From NCBI RefSeq assembly GCF_030412785.1, contig NZ_CP125295.1, forward strand, positions 5,456,001 to 5,520,000: DNA of 64,000 nt, read 5' to 3'. The notes under the pieces were generated by a model. It did no database searches. It had not been told where the DNA came from and worked only from the letters and a program-made list of their open reading frames with translations. Below, piece after piece: positions 1 through 9,755 of this stretch. The DNA comes from Paraburkholderia sabiae (GTDB taxonomy: Bacteria > Pseudomonadota > Gammaproteobacteria > Burkholderiales > Burkholderiaceae). Each line of letters begins with the position of its first letter. Positions within the stretch are counted from its first letter, which is position 1. A program made the translations under genes and the position numbers.

Positions 1-3000
1 CACAGCAGCGCGCCCATCAACACGATGGCGCCGAAAACTAACGGGCGCTATGCGCGGCCGACCGTCTGGCGGCCGCCTTCGACGACGGCAACGCGCGGTG
101 CGGCTGCCGCGGGCGCAGTGGGCATGGCAGGCGAAGCGATGGGAATGTCGGGCAGCGCAGGCGTGACACGCCATGCTGCGGCCGGCGCACCGTCGGGCGT
201 TGCGGGTAGCCAGACGTCGAATCGCAGCACGAGCCGCCCTACCTCCTGGACACCCTCCGAGCCTGTCGCGCCTGTCGGCTGGCTCGCGCCCGATGCGGCG
301 CGCGCGCATTCACGCGAAAGCGCTCCCGTCACGATGGAAGCCGCGCGTGTCGCGTCCACGCCACCGACCGTGTTCGGCAGCACGGCCGCGCTGCAATCGT
401 CGAAAGCGGCGGCAGCCCAAGCCGCGGCCCGCAGCGTGTCGGTGAATCCTGCCGTGACGTCGGCCCGCTCGGCGTCGTTACGCTCGGCGGGACTCTCGCA
501 GAGCCGTCAGGCGATGTCGTCCGGTTCCACGATGCACACCGCGCACACCGCGCAGACGCGCCTCGGCACGGCATCGTCGGGATCGCCGGCGATGCGTCCG
601 AACACGCCGAATCTCAAGGTGCCCGCTTACACGCGAGCCAATCAGCCCGCACAGCCTGCCGCGCCGGCGGCGAGCGTGCAGGAGACCTTGCGCAGCATCG
701 AGGAAAACGCGGCGCGCTGGACGACGCTGGCGGGCGCGAGCCTCGCCCGCCGCACGGCCAGCGATCCGGCGAAGGTCGCCGGGGTGCGTAACGAGTCGGT
801 ATCGGATATGGCTGCGATGGGCGATGCACCGGTTGTGGCGGCTTCGGCGAGCGTCGCTGGTGTGTCGGGCGCGCCTGCGGTTGCGGGCGCAGCAGCCGTT
901 GCCGCCGTCGATCAGGCCGTATCGGCGCTCGAAGCGGCTATCGCTGGCGCGCATGAAGCAGCGGCGACGCCTGCTTCGGATGCGCCGCTGCAAACGCCTG
1001 TTGCGACCGTTGCGTTGGCCGATCCCGAGCCGGTTGCAGCGCTACTGCCCTCGAACGTGACGCCGATCGCGGAAGCAGCCGCGCTCGCGTCCACTGTGAT
1101 GGCTGTCGAGCCAGCCCATGAAGACAATGACACGGATGTCGCGCTCGTAGACGAGCCGGAAGCGCCGGTCGTCGCGAATACATCCGAAACGCAAGCCGAA
1201 GAAGTGACGGCCCACGTCGAGGTGCAAGCGCAAACCACTGCCCCGGATCACGACGCCGAGAGCACAGAGTCCGACGTCACTGATGTCATTCCGGCAGCTG
1301 TCGTCGCGCCTTCGATAGCTGCGCCGACGGAACCGCAAACATCGACGAGTACAGCGCAAGCCGAGACACCCTCGGTCGAATTCGCACCGGCCGGTTCAAC
1401 CGCGACCGAATCGCAAGCCGCAACAACGCAGCAGCCCGACGAAGACGCAGCCAGCCAACCGGATTCGCTCGCTGCTGTCATCGCCGATGAAACGACGGCG
1501 TCGACAGCAGACGAACCCGCGCCAGTCGCACCGTGGGATGCGATCACGCAATCCGTGACGCAGTTGCGCGCCGCTTCGGCCAGCGCTCCCGTCATGCAGC
1601 CGAATCAGGCGCCGGTATCGAACGCGCCTGCGTACAGCGTCGTTCCGCTTCACACTGACGACGAGTCGTCCGACGCCGAGGAAACATCGACGGACAACGA
1701 ACCCGAAGCGCCTACGAACATCGTGCGTTTCCCGTTCGCAGCGGCACCCGTTGCACCGGCGTCCGAGGAGAACCTCGCGGACAGCCCTGCCGTCCACGAG
1801 CAAAACGACGCACAAGAGCCAGTTCCGCAACCGGACGAGCAGGACGTACCGGACGCACAACAAGACACCACGCCGCCCGCCGCACCCCGCCCTGCCGTAC
1901 GCGGCCATAGCGGACCTGCTTTCGAATTCCACGCGCCTTCGGCCTCGCACATCGAACTGCCGACGCTCGATCTTCTCGCGCCCGCATCGTCGGATGCCGA
2001 GCCCGTCAGCGAAGAGAGGCTCGCCGAAACCAGCGCGCTGATCGAGCAGCGCCTGCAGGAATTCAAGGTGCCCGTGACCGTCGTCGGCGCATCGGCGGGC
2101 CCGGTGATCACGCGCTTCGAAGTCGAGCCCGCGCTCGGCGTGCGCGGCAGCCAGATCGTCGGGCTGATGAAGGATCTGTCGCGTGGCCTCGGTCTTACTT
2201 CGATCCGCGTGGTTGAGACGATTCCTGGCAAGACCTGCATGGGTCTCGAACTGCCGAATGCGAAGCGTCAGACCATCCGCCTTTCCGAGATTCTCCAGGC
2301 CGACGTCTATCAGCACTCGAAGTCGAATCTAACGCTCGCGATGGGCAAGGACATCACCGGCCACCCCGTCGTCACCGATCTCGCGAAGGCGCCGCACATG
2401 CTCGTCGCGGGCACGACGGGTTCGGGCAAGTCGGTGGCGATCAACGCGATGATCGTCTCGCTGCTGTACAAGGCGACGCCCGAAGAAGTGCGCATGATCA
2501 TGATCGATCCGAAGATGCTGGAGCTTTCCGTGTACGAAGGCATTCCGCATCTGCTCGCGCCCGTCGTCACGGACATGAAGCTCGCGGCGAACGCGCTCAA
2601 CTGGTGCGTCGGCGAAATGGAGAAGCGCTACCGGCTGATGTCGGCCGTCGGCGTGCGTAACCTGCAAGGCTTCAACCAGAAAATTCGCGACGCCGCCGCG
2701 AAAGAAAAGAAGATCGGCAATCCGTTCTCGCTGACGCCCGACGCGCCCGAGCCGCTGTCGCCGCTGCCGCTGATCGTCGTCGTGATCGACGAGCTGGCCG
2801 ACCTGATGATGGTCGCGGGCAAGAAGATCGAAGAGCTGATCGCGCGGCTCGCGCAAAAGGCGCGCGCGGCGGGCATCCATCTGATTCTCGCGACGCAGCG
2901 CCCTTCCGTCGACGTGATCACGGGTCTCATCAAGGCGAACATTCCGACGCGTGTCGCGTTCCAGGTGTCGTCGAAGATCGACTCGCGCACGATTCTCGAC

Positions 3001-3429
3001 CAGATGGGCGCCGAGTCGCTGCTCGGTCAGGGCGACATGCTGTTCCTGCCGCCCGGCACGGGCTATCCGCAGCGCGTGCACGGCGCGTTCGTCGCCGACG
3101 AGGAAGTGCACCGGATCGTCGAGCACCTGAAGCAGTTCGGCGAGCCGGAGTACGTGGAAGGCATTCTCGACGGTCCCGCGACGGACGGCGGCGCCACGCA
3201 GGATCTGTTCGGCGAAACGCCCGATGCGGAAGCCGATCCGCTGTACGACGAAGCCGTTGCGTTCGTCGTGCGCACACGGCGCGCGTCGATTTCGGCCGTG
3301 CAGCGCCAGTTGCGCATCGGCTATAACCGCGCGGCGCGCCTCGTCGAACAGATGGAGACGGCGGGCCTCGTGTCGGCGATGGGCATCAACGGCAGCCGCG
3401 AAGTGCTGGCGCCGGGACCGGCGGAATAA
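1..3429 (+). CDS. ftsK: DNA translocase FtsK, 5' end missing
   Basis: ATP-driven double-stranded DNA pump that clears chromosome termini at the division septum and activates XerCD recombination at dif. The reading frame is open to base 1, so the N-terminal membrane domain lies outside the window; the ATG at 25 is unlikely to be the true start. About 600 residues of Ala/Pro/Glu/Asp-rich low-complexity linker (to about base 1950) precede the RecA-like motor. Walker A (GTTGSGKS) is at 2410-2433 and Walker B (VVVIDELAD) at 2776-2802. The C-terminal winged-helix gamma domain, which reads KOPS and contacts XerD in the family, covers roughly 3235-3429 and ends with [10 protein letters not shown]. 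The gene converges on a lactonase-like gene. The family assignment is very secure. Confidence 0.95.
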   Translation, partial: HSSAPINTMAPKTNGRYARPTVWRPPSTTATRGAAAAGAVGMAGEAMGMSGSAGVTRHAAAGAPSGVAGSQTSNRSTSRPTSWTPSEPVAPVGWLAPDAARAHSRESAPVTMEAARVASTPPTVFGSTAALQSSKAAAAQAAARSVSVNPAVTSARSASLRSAGLSQSRQAMSSGSTMHTAHTAQTRLGTASSGSPAMRPNTPNLKVPAYTRANQPAQPAAPAASVQETLRSIEENAARWTTLAGASLARRTASDPAKVAGVRNESVSDMAAMGDAPVVAASASVAGVSGAPAVAGAAAVAAVDQAVSALEAAIAGAHEAAATPASDAPLQTPVATVALADPEPVAALLPSNVTPIAEAAALASTVMAVEPAHEDNDTDVALVDEPEAPVVANTSETQAEEVTAHVEVQAQTTAPDHDAESTESDVTDVIPAAVVAPSIAAPTEPQTSTSTAQAETPSVEFAPAGSTATESQAATTQQPDEDAASQPDSLAAVIADETTASTADEPAPVAPWDAITQSVTQLRAASASAPVMQPNQAPVSNAPAYSVVPLHTDDESSDAEETSTDNEPEAPTNIVRFPFAAAPVAPASEENLADSPAVHEQNDAQEPVPQPDEQDVPDAQQDTTPPAAPRPAVRGHSGPAFEFHAPSASHIELPTLDLLAPASSDAEPVSEERLAETSALIEQRLQEFKVPVTVVGASAGPVITRFEVEPALGVRGSQIVGLMKDLSRGLGLTSIRVVETIPGKTCMGLELPNAKRQTIRLSEILQADVYQHSKSNLTLAMGKDITGHPVVTDLAKAPHMLVAGTTGSGKSVAINAMIVSLLYKATPEEVRMIMIDPKMLELSVYEGIPHLLAPVVTDMKLAANALNWCVGEMEKRYRLMSAVGVRNLQGFNQKIRDAAAKEKKIGNPFSLTPDAPEPLSPLPLIVVVIDELADLMMVAGKKIEELIARLAQKARAAGIHLILATQRPSVDVITGLIKANIPTRVAFQVSSKIDSRTILDQMGAESLLGQGDMLFLPPGTGYPQRVHGAFVADEEVHRIVEHLKQFGEPEYVEGILDGPATDGGATQDLFGETPDAEADPLYDEAVAFVVRTRRASISAVQRQLRIGYNRAARLVEQMETAGLVSAMGINGSREVLAPGPAE

Positions 3430-3544
3430 GCCGAGGGCCGCTGCGAGAACGATAAAAAAACCAGCGGCCCGATCAGAACGCGAGAACGCGCGCAAGACGC
3501 AAGGCGGGCAACTCGCCCGCCTCGTTCACGCAATAACCGTCATA

Positions 3545-4801
3545 TCACGACGGCGACACCCACTTGAAGTCGACAGGCGACCCGATATCGATGCGCTTCG
3601 GATTCGCCTCCAGCAAGCCGCTCTGCGGATCGCGGCGGAACACGTACGCCGTATCGCTCAGCTGATTGCCGACGATCAGCCAGTGCCCCGTCGGATCGAT
3701 CGAGAATTCGCGCGGCGATTTCCCAAGACTCGACTGACGCCCGACTTCGCGGATATGGCCATTGGTCGGATCGACGGCATAGATGACGATTTCGTTCGCG
3801 TCGCCGCGATTGCTCGCGTACAGGAAGCGGCCGTCGGGCGACAGATGGATCGCGGCCGCGCCCACCTTCCCCTTGAATCCGGGCTTCGACATCGGCACGA
3901 CCTGCAACTGCGTGAGCTTGCCGTCGTCGTAGGCGAACACGGTGACGGTCGCGCTCAGCTCGCTCGTCAGATAAGCGTACTTGCCGTCCGCGCCGAACAC
4001 GAGATGTCGCGGGCCCGAGCCGGCCTTCACGTCGGTGTAGCGCTTCTCAGTCGGGCCGAACAGGCCGCGGCTTCCGTCGGGCGTATAGCGGTACGAATAG
4101 AGCTTGTCGGTGCCGAGATCCTGCGCGAACAGATACTTGCCGTCCGGCGAGAACACCGTCGAATGCACGTGCGCGTTGTCCTGGCGTCCTTTGACGGGAC
4201 CGCCGCCGTCGTGATGCACGGTCAGCACGGACGGACCGACGTGGCCATCCGGCTGCAACGGAAACACCGCGAAGCTGCCGCCGGGGTTTGCGGCGACCGA
4301 ATAATTGGCCGTCGTCAGATATTTGCCGTCCGGCGAAATGCTCAGATAGCACGGATCGTTGCCGTCCGACGATACGCGGTTCAGGAACGTTAATTGCCCG
4401 CTCTTCGCATCGAAGCTGAACGCGCTGATGCCGCCGCGCTGCTCGGCGGGACCGTTGTCGCCGGGCTGCTCGTTGACGGAGTACACGTAGCGGCCATCGC
4501 GCGATGCGATCACGTACGACGGGTTATCCGTTTTCGCCGACGACACCTGCGTCGCGTCGCCCGATTTCGTGTCGAAGCGGTACACGTAGATGCCTTCGCT
4601 CTTCGGCCCCGTGTACGTGCCGACGACCAGATCGTAGACGCCGTCGGCGGGCGCGGCAGCCGTGCCTTGCGCGAAGGCCTGCGTAGCGGCAATCGATACC
4701 ATGAGTGTCAAACCTCTTATGATCCAGCGTAGGGAGTGGCCCGGACGGGAATTGAAAGACTGTGGCACGGCACACGCTAAGGCTCGTGTACGACGCTGCA
4801 T
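3545..4801 (-). CDS. Exported lactonase-family (6-phosphogluconolactonase-like) seven-bladed propeller protein
   Basis: A 418-residue protein of the YbhE/lactonase family (PF10282). Family members include cytosolic 6-phosphogluconolactonases and many periplasmic proteins of unknown substrate. The start at 4801 is chosen because AGGAGG sits 6 bases upstream, although the frame is open to 5113. A long basic n-region, then a hydrophobic stretch around residues 28-44 ending AFA-Q, looks like a Sec signal peptide, so the protein is probably exported. Repeated blade motifs of the type SPDGKYL or DGRYVYSVNE recur along the chain. An exported location argues against a role in the oxidative pentose phosphate pathway proper. 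The substrate cannot be told from sequence. Confidence 0.85.
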   Translation of the reverse strand: MQRRTRALACAVPQSFNSRPGHSLRWIIRGLTLMVSIAATQAFAQGTAAAPADGVYDLVVGTYTGPKSEGIYVYRFDTKSGDATQVSSAKTDNPSYVIASRDGRYVYSVNEQPGDNGPAEQRGGISAFSFDAKSGQLTFLNRVSSDGNDPCYLSISPDGKYLTTANYSVAANPGGSFAVFPLQPDGHVGPSVLTVHHDGGGPVKGRQDNAHVHSTVFSPDGKYLFAQDLGTDKLYSYRYTPDGSRGLFGPTEKRYTDVKAGSGPRHLVFGADGKYAYLTSELSATVTVFAYDDGKLTQLQVVPMSKPGFKGKVGAAAIHLSPDGRFLYASNRGDANEIVIYAVDPTNGHIREVGRQSSLGKSPREFSIDPTGHWLIVGNQLSDTAYVFRRDPQSGLLEANPKRIDIGSPVDFKWVSPS

Positions 4802-5124
4802 GACGACCTCCTGGCGAGACGCGAAATTCGCGGGTTGTTCGGATCGTGTATGTCGCTTGTATGTCGCTGGTCTGCCGCGCGGCTCGAGCGAAGCGTGCCG
4901 TGGTCGTGACGGATGCATGTCAGCGATGGCCGGTGCGCTGCGCGCCCTCGTGTCCGATCGTCGCCGCTGATCGTCGATGTCGTAAATGTGGGGCAAGTAT
5001 AAGAGCGTTGTCCGCGATTCGCCCAGTCGTCCGGGCGAACGCAGGCTATCCGACAGGTTGTGCCGGACAGCCGCTGGTCGGAACCCATCGAAGCATCCAG
5101 ACAATTCGAACAAAAGGAGTCGCC
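4802..5124. other. Divergent intergenic region
   Basis: A 323-base gap between the divergent lactonase-like and DUF3096 genes. It holds the AGGAGG ribosome site of the lactonase gene and AAAGGAG ahead of the small membrane protein. A TATAAG hexamer at 4998-5003 could be a -10 box for the plus-strand gene, but no matching -35 is visible. No convincing gene is seen. Confidence 0.4.
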
Positions 5125-5280
5125 ATGAACATTCATCTCACGCTCGGCCCGCTCGTCGCGCTGATCGCCGGCATCCTCATTCTGATCATGCCGCGCCTGC
5201 TCAACTACATCGTCGCGCTGTATCTGATCATCATCGGATTGATCGGGCTGTTCGGCATCGGCGGCACGGCGCATTTTTGA
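5125..5280 (+). CDS. DUF3096 small membrane protein
   Basis: A 51-residue, almost wholly hydrophobic protein that matches the DUF3096 family of tiny inner-membrane proteins. Two transmembrane segments can be drawn, around residues 8-24 and 27-45, each rich in Ile and Leu, with a proline-arginine turn (MPRLLNY) between them. AAAGGAG lies 8 bases before the ATG, an excellent ribosome site. No function is established for the family. Its gene stands alone, divergent from the lactonase gene. Confidence 0.85.
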   Translation: MNIHLTLGPLVALIAGILILIMPRLLNYIVALYLIIIGLIGLFGIGGTAHF

Positions 5281-5483
5281 CGTACGTGCCTGACGCCCGA
5301 CGGACGCGCGAAAGCGCCCTCGTTCCGCCTCGAAGCGAAACGAAGGTGCGCTCATCGCGTATCGACGAACCGCGTCACACAGACGCGCGCAACCGCGCGG
5401 GCCGCTTGTCGCGGTCCGCGAAGGTCATGCGTGTAGTCGCTGCGACGTGCCCGCGAATCCTGATGCGAGTGAAGCCCGCCGGG

Positions 5484-5729
5484 TCAGCCGTTCGAGAGTT
5501 GCTCGAGGCGCCAGCGCCCCTGCAAGGACAGGCCACCGACGGCATAATGACCACCAGCTTCGCTGTACCGCTTGAAGCAGGCGCGTTCGATCAGAAATGC
5601 TGCAGCCGTTTCCATCCCGTTGCGCGAGAGGCCGAGCGTGCGGAAGTCGAGTGGGAGAAGCGAGTCGTCAGGTAATTGACTCGCGGCGGAGAGAATCGTG
5701 ATGCAGTCAGATTTCGACGGGTTCAGCAT
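5484..5729 (-). CDS. Small hypothetical protein (81 aa)
   Basis: An 81-residue soluble protein of mixed composition that I cannot place in a named family. It starts with MLNPSKSDCITIL and ends WRLEQLSNG, and looks like a compact helical fold. A GAGG ribosome site lies 9 bases upstream of the ATG at 5729. The balanced composition, with hydrophobic residues spaced as in amphipathic helices, argues for a real gene rather than a chance frame. It is divergent from the GH15 gene. Function is unknown. Confidence 0.6.
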   Translation of the reverse strand: MLNPSKSDCITILSAASQLPDDSLLPLDFRTLGLSRNGMETAAAFLIERACFKRYSEAGGHYAVGGLSLQGRWRLEQLSNG

Positions 5730-5973
5730 GGCTTATCCTCGAAAACGACGCCGTGATTGCGAGGTGCAACTCCGGGCGCCGGTGGGCTGCGATTCGTCAG
5801 AAGTCATGTTCCAACCGATTGTAAGCATCCATAAACGGGATTGCCAATACCCAGATCGCTCGTTAGCGTGCGGCTTTGTAGCACAGCGCACGAGCCCGGT
5901 AACAACGACGCTCGCGCACCGTTTTGGACCGCGCTGAAAGCGCACTAATTACACGTTGACCGACCGCCTTACC

Positions 5974-8097
5974 ATGCCCGCATTGATCGAAGACTATGCA
6001 CTCATCGGCGACGGCCACACGGCCGCGCTGGTCTCGCGCGATGGTTCCGTCGACTGGCTGTGCTGGCCGCGTTTCGACTCGGGAGCGTGCTTCGCCGCGC
6101 TGCTCGGCACGGAAGACAATGGCCGCTGGCTGATCGCGCCCGCCGACGACGTCGAATGCGACGACATCGACGGCGAACCTCCGCCCGACGAATTCAATCA
6201 CGACCGCACCCGACAGCGCGACGAGCGTGACAACGTCGACAAGAAAGACGACGGACGTCCGAAATCGACCGACAAACCGGTGCCGCGCAAGGCGGACGCG
6301 CCGCCGCCCGTTTCGCGCGCAGCACGACGCGAAGGCGCGCCGTCATCCGACGCAAAAGCCGACGCCCAGGGAGACGGCAAGCCGAAGATCAAACCCGGCT
6401 ACGCCCGCGCGACGCGCCGCCGCTATCGCGGCGAAACGCTGATCCTCGAGACCGACTTCGAAACGCCCGACGGTGCCGTCACGCTGATCGATTTCATGCC
6501 GCCCGGCAACGGCTGGTCGGAAATGATCCGCATCGTCGTCGGCAAGCGCGGCACCGTGAAGATGCGCATGGAACTGGTGCTGCGCTTCGACTACGGCTTC
6601 TCGATTCCGTGGGTAAGCCGCCTCGCGCACGAGAGCGGCATCAAGGCGATCGCGGGCCCTGACACCGTCGCGCTGCGCACGCCCGTCGATTTGCACGGCG
6701 AGAACATGAAGACGGTCGCCGAATTCACCGTGTCGGAAGGCGAACGCGTGCCCTTCTCGCTCACGTATTCGGCATCGCATCTGCGCATTCCGCCCGTCCG
6801 CGATCCGCACACGGCGCTCGCACGCACGGAGAACCACTGGCTCGAATGGGCGGCGCGCGGCACCGTCGAGGGCAAATACGCGCCCGCGATCCGCCGCTCG
6901 CTGCTGACCCTGAAAGCGCTCGCCTACGAGCCGACAGGCGGCATCGTCGCCGCGCCGACCACGTCGCTGCCCGAGAAACTCGGCGGCACGCGCAACTGGG
7001 ACTACCGCTACGTGTGGCTGCGTGACGCGACGATCACGCTGCTCGCGATGATGCGCGGCGGCTACTACGACGAAGCGCGCGCGTGGCGTTCGTGGCTGGG
7101 TCGCGTGATGGCGGGTTCGCCCGAGCAGTTGCAGATCATGTACGGGCTCGCGGGCGAGCGTCGTTTGCCCGAGTTCGAACTCGACTGGCTGCCCGGCTAC
7201 GAAAACTCGAAGCCCGTGCGGGTCGGCAACAACGCTGTCGGCCAGTTGCAGCTCGACGTGTATGGCGAAGTGATGAACGCGCTGCATCTCGCGCGCGTCG
7301 GCGGCTTGCAGGCCGACGAGACCGCGTGGAACGTGCAGTGCGCGATGCTCCGGCACCTCGAAACGATCTGGCAGGAACGCGACGAAGGCATCTGGGAAAC
7401 GCGCGGCGGCCGTCAGCACTTCACGTTCTCGAAGGTAATGGCGTGGGTCGCGTTCGATCGCGCGATCAGGTCGGCGGAATCGTTCGATCTGCCCGCGCCG
7501 CTCGATCACTGGTACGAAGTTCGCGCGCAGATTCACGCGGACGTCTGCCAGAAAAGCTGGAACGATCGGCTCAACGCGTTCACGCAGTCGTACGGCGCCG
7601 ACGAACTCGACGCGAGCGTGCTGCTGATGCCGTTGCTCGGCTTCCTGCCGCCGTCGGACCCGCGCATCGTCGGCACCGTCAACGCAATCGAAAAGCACCT
7701 GATGCACGACGGCTTCGTGCTGCGCTACCACACGACGGAATTCGACGACGGCCTGCCGCCCGGCGAAGGGACGTTCCTCGCCTGCAGCTTCTGGATGGTC
7801 GACAACCTCGCGCTGCAAGGCCGCGTCGACGAGGCGCGCGAGATGTACGAGCGGCTGCTGTCGCTGGCGAACGACGTCGGCCTGCTCGCCGAGGAATACG
7901 ATCCCGCGGACGGCCGACTTGTCGGGAATTTTCCACAGGGGTTTTCCCATGTGGCCCTGGTTCACACGGGTCTCAATCTGATGAAGCACGAGCAGGAAAT
8001 GGCGCGCGCCGCCGGCCAGCCGCCTCACAACGGCGAAGGCGGTCAGCCGCCCGCTGGCATGTCAGATGCTGACATTCAATCATCGCCTGTGATCTAA
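5974..8097 (+). CDS. Glycoside hydrolase family 15 protein (glucoamylase/trehalase-like)
   Basis: A 707-residue GH15 enzyme; the family hydrolyses alpha-glucosidic bonds in maltodextrins or trehalose using an (alpha/alpha)6 barrel. The N-terminal beta domain opens with the family signature ALIEDYALIGDGHTAALV and DGSVDWLCWPRFDS. The catalytic barrel includes GGTRNWDYRYVWLRDA and, near the C-terminus, EGTFLACSFWMVDNLA and LLAEEYDPADGRLVGNFPQ. Between the two halves of the beta domain, bases 6151-6399 encode about 83 extra residues rich in Asp, Arg, Lys and Pro, which the usual family members lack. ATG 5974 is preferred because the family begins MPALIEDYA; TTG 5956 would add six residues. Whether the substrate is trehalose or a glucan cannot be decided here. 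Confidence 0.88.
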   Translation: MPALIEDYALIGDGHTAALVSRDGSVDWLCWPRFDSGACFAALLGTEDNGRWLIAPADDVECDDIDGEPPPDEFNHDRTRQRDERDNVDKKDDGRPKSTDKPVPRKADAPPPVSRAARREGAPSSDAKADAQGDGKPKIKPGYARATRRRYRGETLILETDFETPDGAVTLIDFMPPGNGWSEMIRIVVGKRGTVKMRMELVLRFDYGFSIPWVSRLAHESGIKAIAGPDTVALRTPVDLHGENMKTVAEFTVSEGERVPFSLTYSASHLRIPPVRDPHTALARTENHWLEWAARGTVEGKYAPAIRRSLLTLKALAYEPTGGIVAAPTTSLPEKLGGTRNWDYRYVWLRDATITLLAMMRGGYYDEARAWRSWLGRVMAGSPEQLQIMYGLAGERRLPEFELDWLPGYENSKPVRVGNNAVGQLQLDVYGEVMNALHLARVGGLQADETAWNVQCAMLRHLETIWQERDEGIWETRGGRQHFTFSKVMAWVAFDRAIRSAESFDLPAPLDHWYEVRAQIHADVCQKSWNDRLNAFTQSYGADELDASVLLMPLLGFLPPSDPRIVGTVNAIEKHLMHDGFVLRYHTTEFDDGLPPGEGTFLACSFWMVDNLALQGRVDEAREMYERLLSLANDVGLLAEEYDPADGRLVGNFPQGFSHVALVHTGLNLMKHEQEMARAAGQPPHNGEGGQPPAGMSDADIQSSPVI

Positions 8098-8158
8098 AGA
8101 AAACGGGCGAATTGACGATGACGTGGATATGACATCCGATGCGTGCGGCATCGCACTG

Positions 8159-8195
8159 TTGTTGCATTGCACAAATCGTATGGCTTCTATATCAT
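8159..8195 (+). promoter_or_regulatory. Putative sigma-70 promoter overlapping a TGC-N3-GCA palindrome upstream of phaZ
   Basis: TTGCAC at 8167-8172 and TATCAT at 8190-8195 are separated by 17 bases, a good sigma-70 layout. The -35 box lies inside TTGTTGCATTGCACAA (8159-8174), whose core TGCATTGCA is a TGC-N3-GCA palindrome. Such TGC-rich dyads resemble sites described for the PHA-responsive repressor PhaR. The promoter is seen directly; PhaR binding is inference. Confidence 0.5.
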
Positions 8196-8318
8196 CAACC
8201 GAACCAGACGGCCGATAATCTCGTCGCCAACCCTTCCACACGTAACCAGAAAACGGCCAGCCTCGTCGCCGCGCATCAAAAACGCTGCCCTGCGCGAACC
8301 GCTAACGCTGGAGCACCC

Positions 8319-9599
8319 ATGCTCTATCAATTCCACGAATTCCAGCGGGCACTTTTGAGCCCGCTCACCGCCTGGGCTCAGGCCGCCTCGAAATCGTTTG
8401 CGAATCCGGCCAGCCCGCTCGCCTATGTTCCGGGCGCCACACGTCTCTCCGCCGGCTACGAACTGCTCTACCGTCTCGGCAAGGACTACGAGAAACCCGA
8501 GTTCAACCTGCACCAGATCGTCAAGGACGGCCGCAACATCCCCATCGTCGAGCAGACGATCGTCGAAAAGCCGTTCTGCCGCCTGCTGCGCTTCAAGCGC
8601 TATTCGGATGACAGCGACGCTGTTACCCAACTGAAAGAAGAACCCATCGTGCTGGTGTGCGCGCCGCTGTCCGGCCACCACTCCACGCTGCTGCGCGACA
8701 CCGTCCGCACGCTGCTGCAGGATCACAAGGTGTACATCACCGACTGGATCGACGCGCGCATGGTGCCGCTCGAAGACGGCCCGTTCGACCTCGACGATTA
8801 CATCGCTTACATCCAGGAATTCATCCGTCACATCGGCGCGAAGAACCTGCACGTGATTTCGGTGTGTCAGCCGACGGTGCCCGTGCTCGCCGCCATTTCG
8901 CTGATGGCGAGCCGCGGCGAAGACACGCCGCGCACGATGACGATGATGGGCGGCCCGATCGACGCGCGTAAGAGCCCGACGGCCGTCAACTCGCTCGCGA
9001 CGCAGCACTCGATCGAATGGTTCGAAAACAACGTGATCTACAACGTGCCTTCGAACTATCCGGGCTTCGGCCGCAAGGTGTATCCGGGCTTCCTGCAGCA
9101 CACGGGCTTTGTCGCGATGAATCCGGAACGTCACGCGGCGTCGCACTGGGACTTCTATCAAAGCATGCTGCGCGGCGACGAGGAAGATGCGGAAGCGCAT
9201 CGCCGTTTCTACGACGAATACAACGCAGTGCTCGACATGGCCGCCGAGTACTATCTGCAGACGATCCGCGTCGTGTTCCAGGAATTCAGTCTCGCTGAAG
9301 GCACGTGGGAAGTCGCGGGCGAACCCGTGCGCCCGCAGGACATCAAGAAGACTGCCCTCTTCACGATCGAAGGCGAACTCGACGATATCTCCGGCAGCGG
9401 TCAGACGCGCGCCGCGCACGAACTGTGCACGGGCATTCCGGAGAAAGACCGACGCCATTTCACTGCGGAAAAGTGCGGGCACTACGGTATCTTCTCGGGC
9501 CGCCGCTGGCGCACGATCATCTATCCGCAACTGCGCGACTTCATCCTCGAGCACACGCCGAAGGCGACGCGCAAGGCAGAAGAACGCGTCGAAGCGTAA
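8319..9599 (+). CDS. phaZ: Intracellular poly(3-hydroxybutyrate) depolymerase
   Basis: A 426-residue hydrolase that mobilises native intracellular PHB granules to 3-hydroxybutyrate oligomers. The catalytic triad known for the Ralstonia eutropha enzyme is present at the same numbering: Cys183 in SVCQPTV (a lipase box with Cys in place of Ser), Asp355 in EGELDDI and His388 in EKCGHYG. The start MLYQFHEFQR at 8319 matches the family and makes the triad numbering exact; the frame is open further upstream to 8139. There is no signal peptide, as expected for an intracellular depolymerase. A promoter with a TGC-N3-GCA dyad lies 125-160 bases upstream. It converges on a TetR gene across a shared terminator. 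Confidence 0.95.
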   Translation: MLYQFHEFQRALLSPLTAWAQAASKSFANPASPLAYVPGATRLSAGYELLYRLGKDYEKPEFNLHQIVKDGRNIPIVEQTIVEKPFCRLLRFKRYSDDSDAVTQLKEEPIVLVCAPLSGHHSTLLRDTVRTLLQDHKVYITDWIDARMVPLEDGPFDLDDYIAYIQEFIRHIGAKNLHVISVCQPTVPVLAAISLMASRGEDTPRTMTMMGGPIDARKSPTAVNSLATQHSIEWFENNVIYNVPSNYPGFGRKVYPGFLQHTGFVAMNPERHAASHWDFYQSMLRGDEEDAEAHRRFYDEYNAVLDMAAEYYLQTIRVVFQEFSLAEGTWEVAGEPVRPQDIKKTALFTIEGELDDISGSGQTRAAHELCTGIPEKDRRHFTAEKCGHYGIFSGRRWRTIIYPQLRDFILEHTPKATRKAEERVEA

Positions 9600-9703
9600 A
9601 GCGGAGACAGGGTGGAACGCGGCGCAAGCCGCGTGCCGCAGGCGCCGCGAAATGTTGCGCCTGCATCCACCAGCGGTATCCGTCGACGTGAAGTCGGATG
9701 AAT

Positions 9704-9733
9704 AAAAAACGGCCTCTCTTGAGGCCGTTTTTT
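9704..9733. terminator. Bidirectional terminator between phaZ and the tetR-type gene
   Basis: A 6-bp A/T arm plus CGGCCTC pairs with GAGGCCG around a TCTT loop, giving A-tracts and T-tracts on both sides. It can stop both convergent genes. Confidence 0.9.
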
Positions 9734-9755
9734 ATTGCACCGGATCTTATGTCGC

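Noticed and set aside
3435..3470. Hairpin GGGCCGCTG with CAGCGGCCC after ftsK
   Set aside because: The loop is 18 bases long and no T-run follows in the ftsK direction, so I did not list it as a terminator, though it may contribute to ending convergent transcripts.
3224..4393. A 389-codon plus-strand frame crossing the ftsK end into the lactonase gene
   Set aside because: It runs across the 3' ends of two well-supported genes and has no family character.
4755..4775. TGGCAC, a possible sigma-54 -24 element
   Set aside because: No TTGC element at the proper spacing follows, and it lies inside the lactonase gene.
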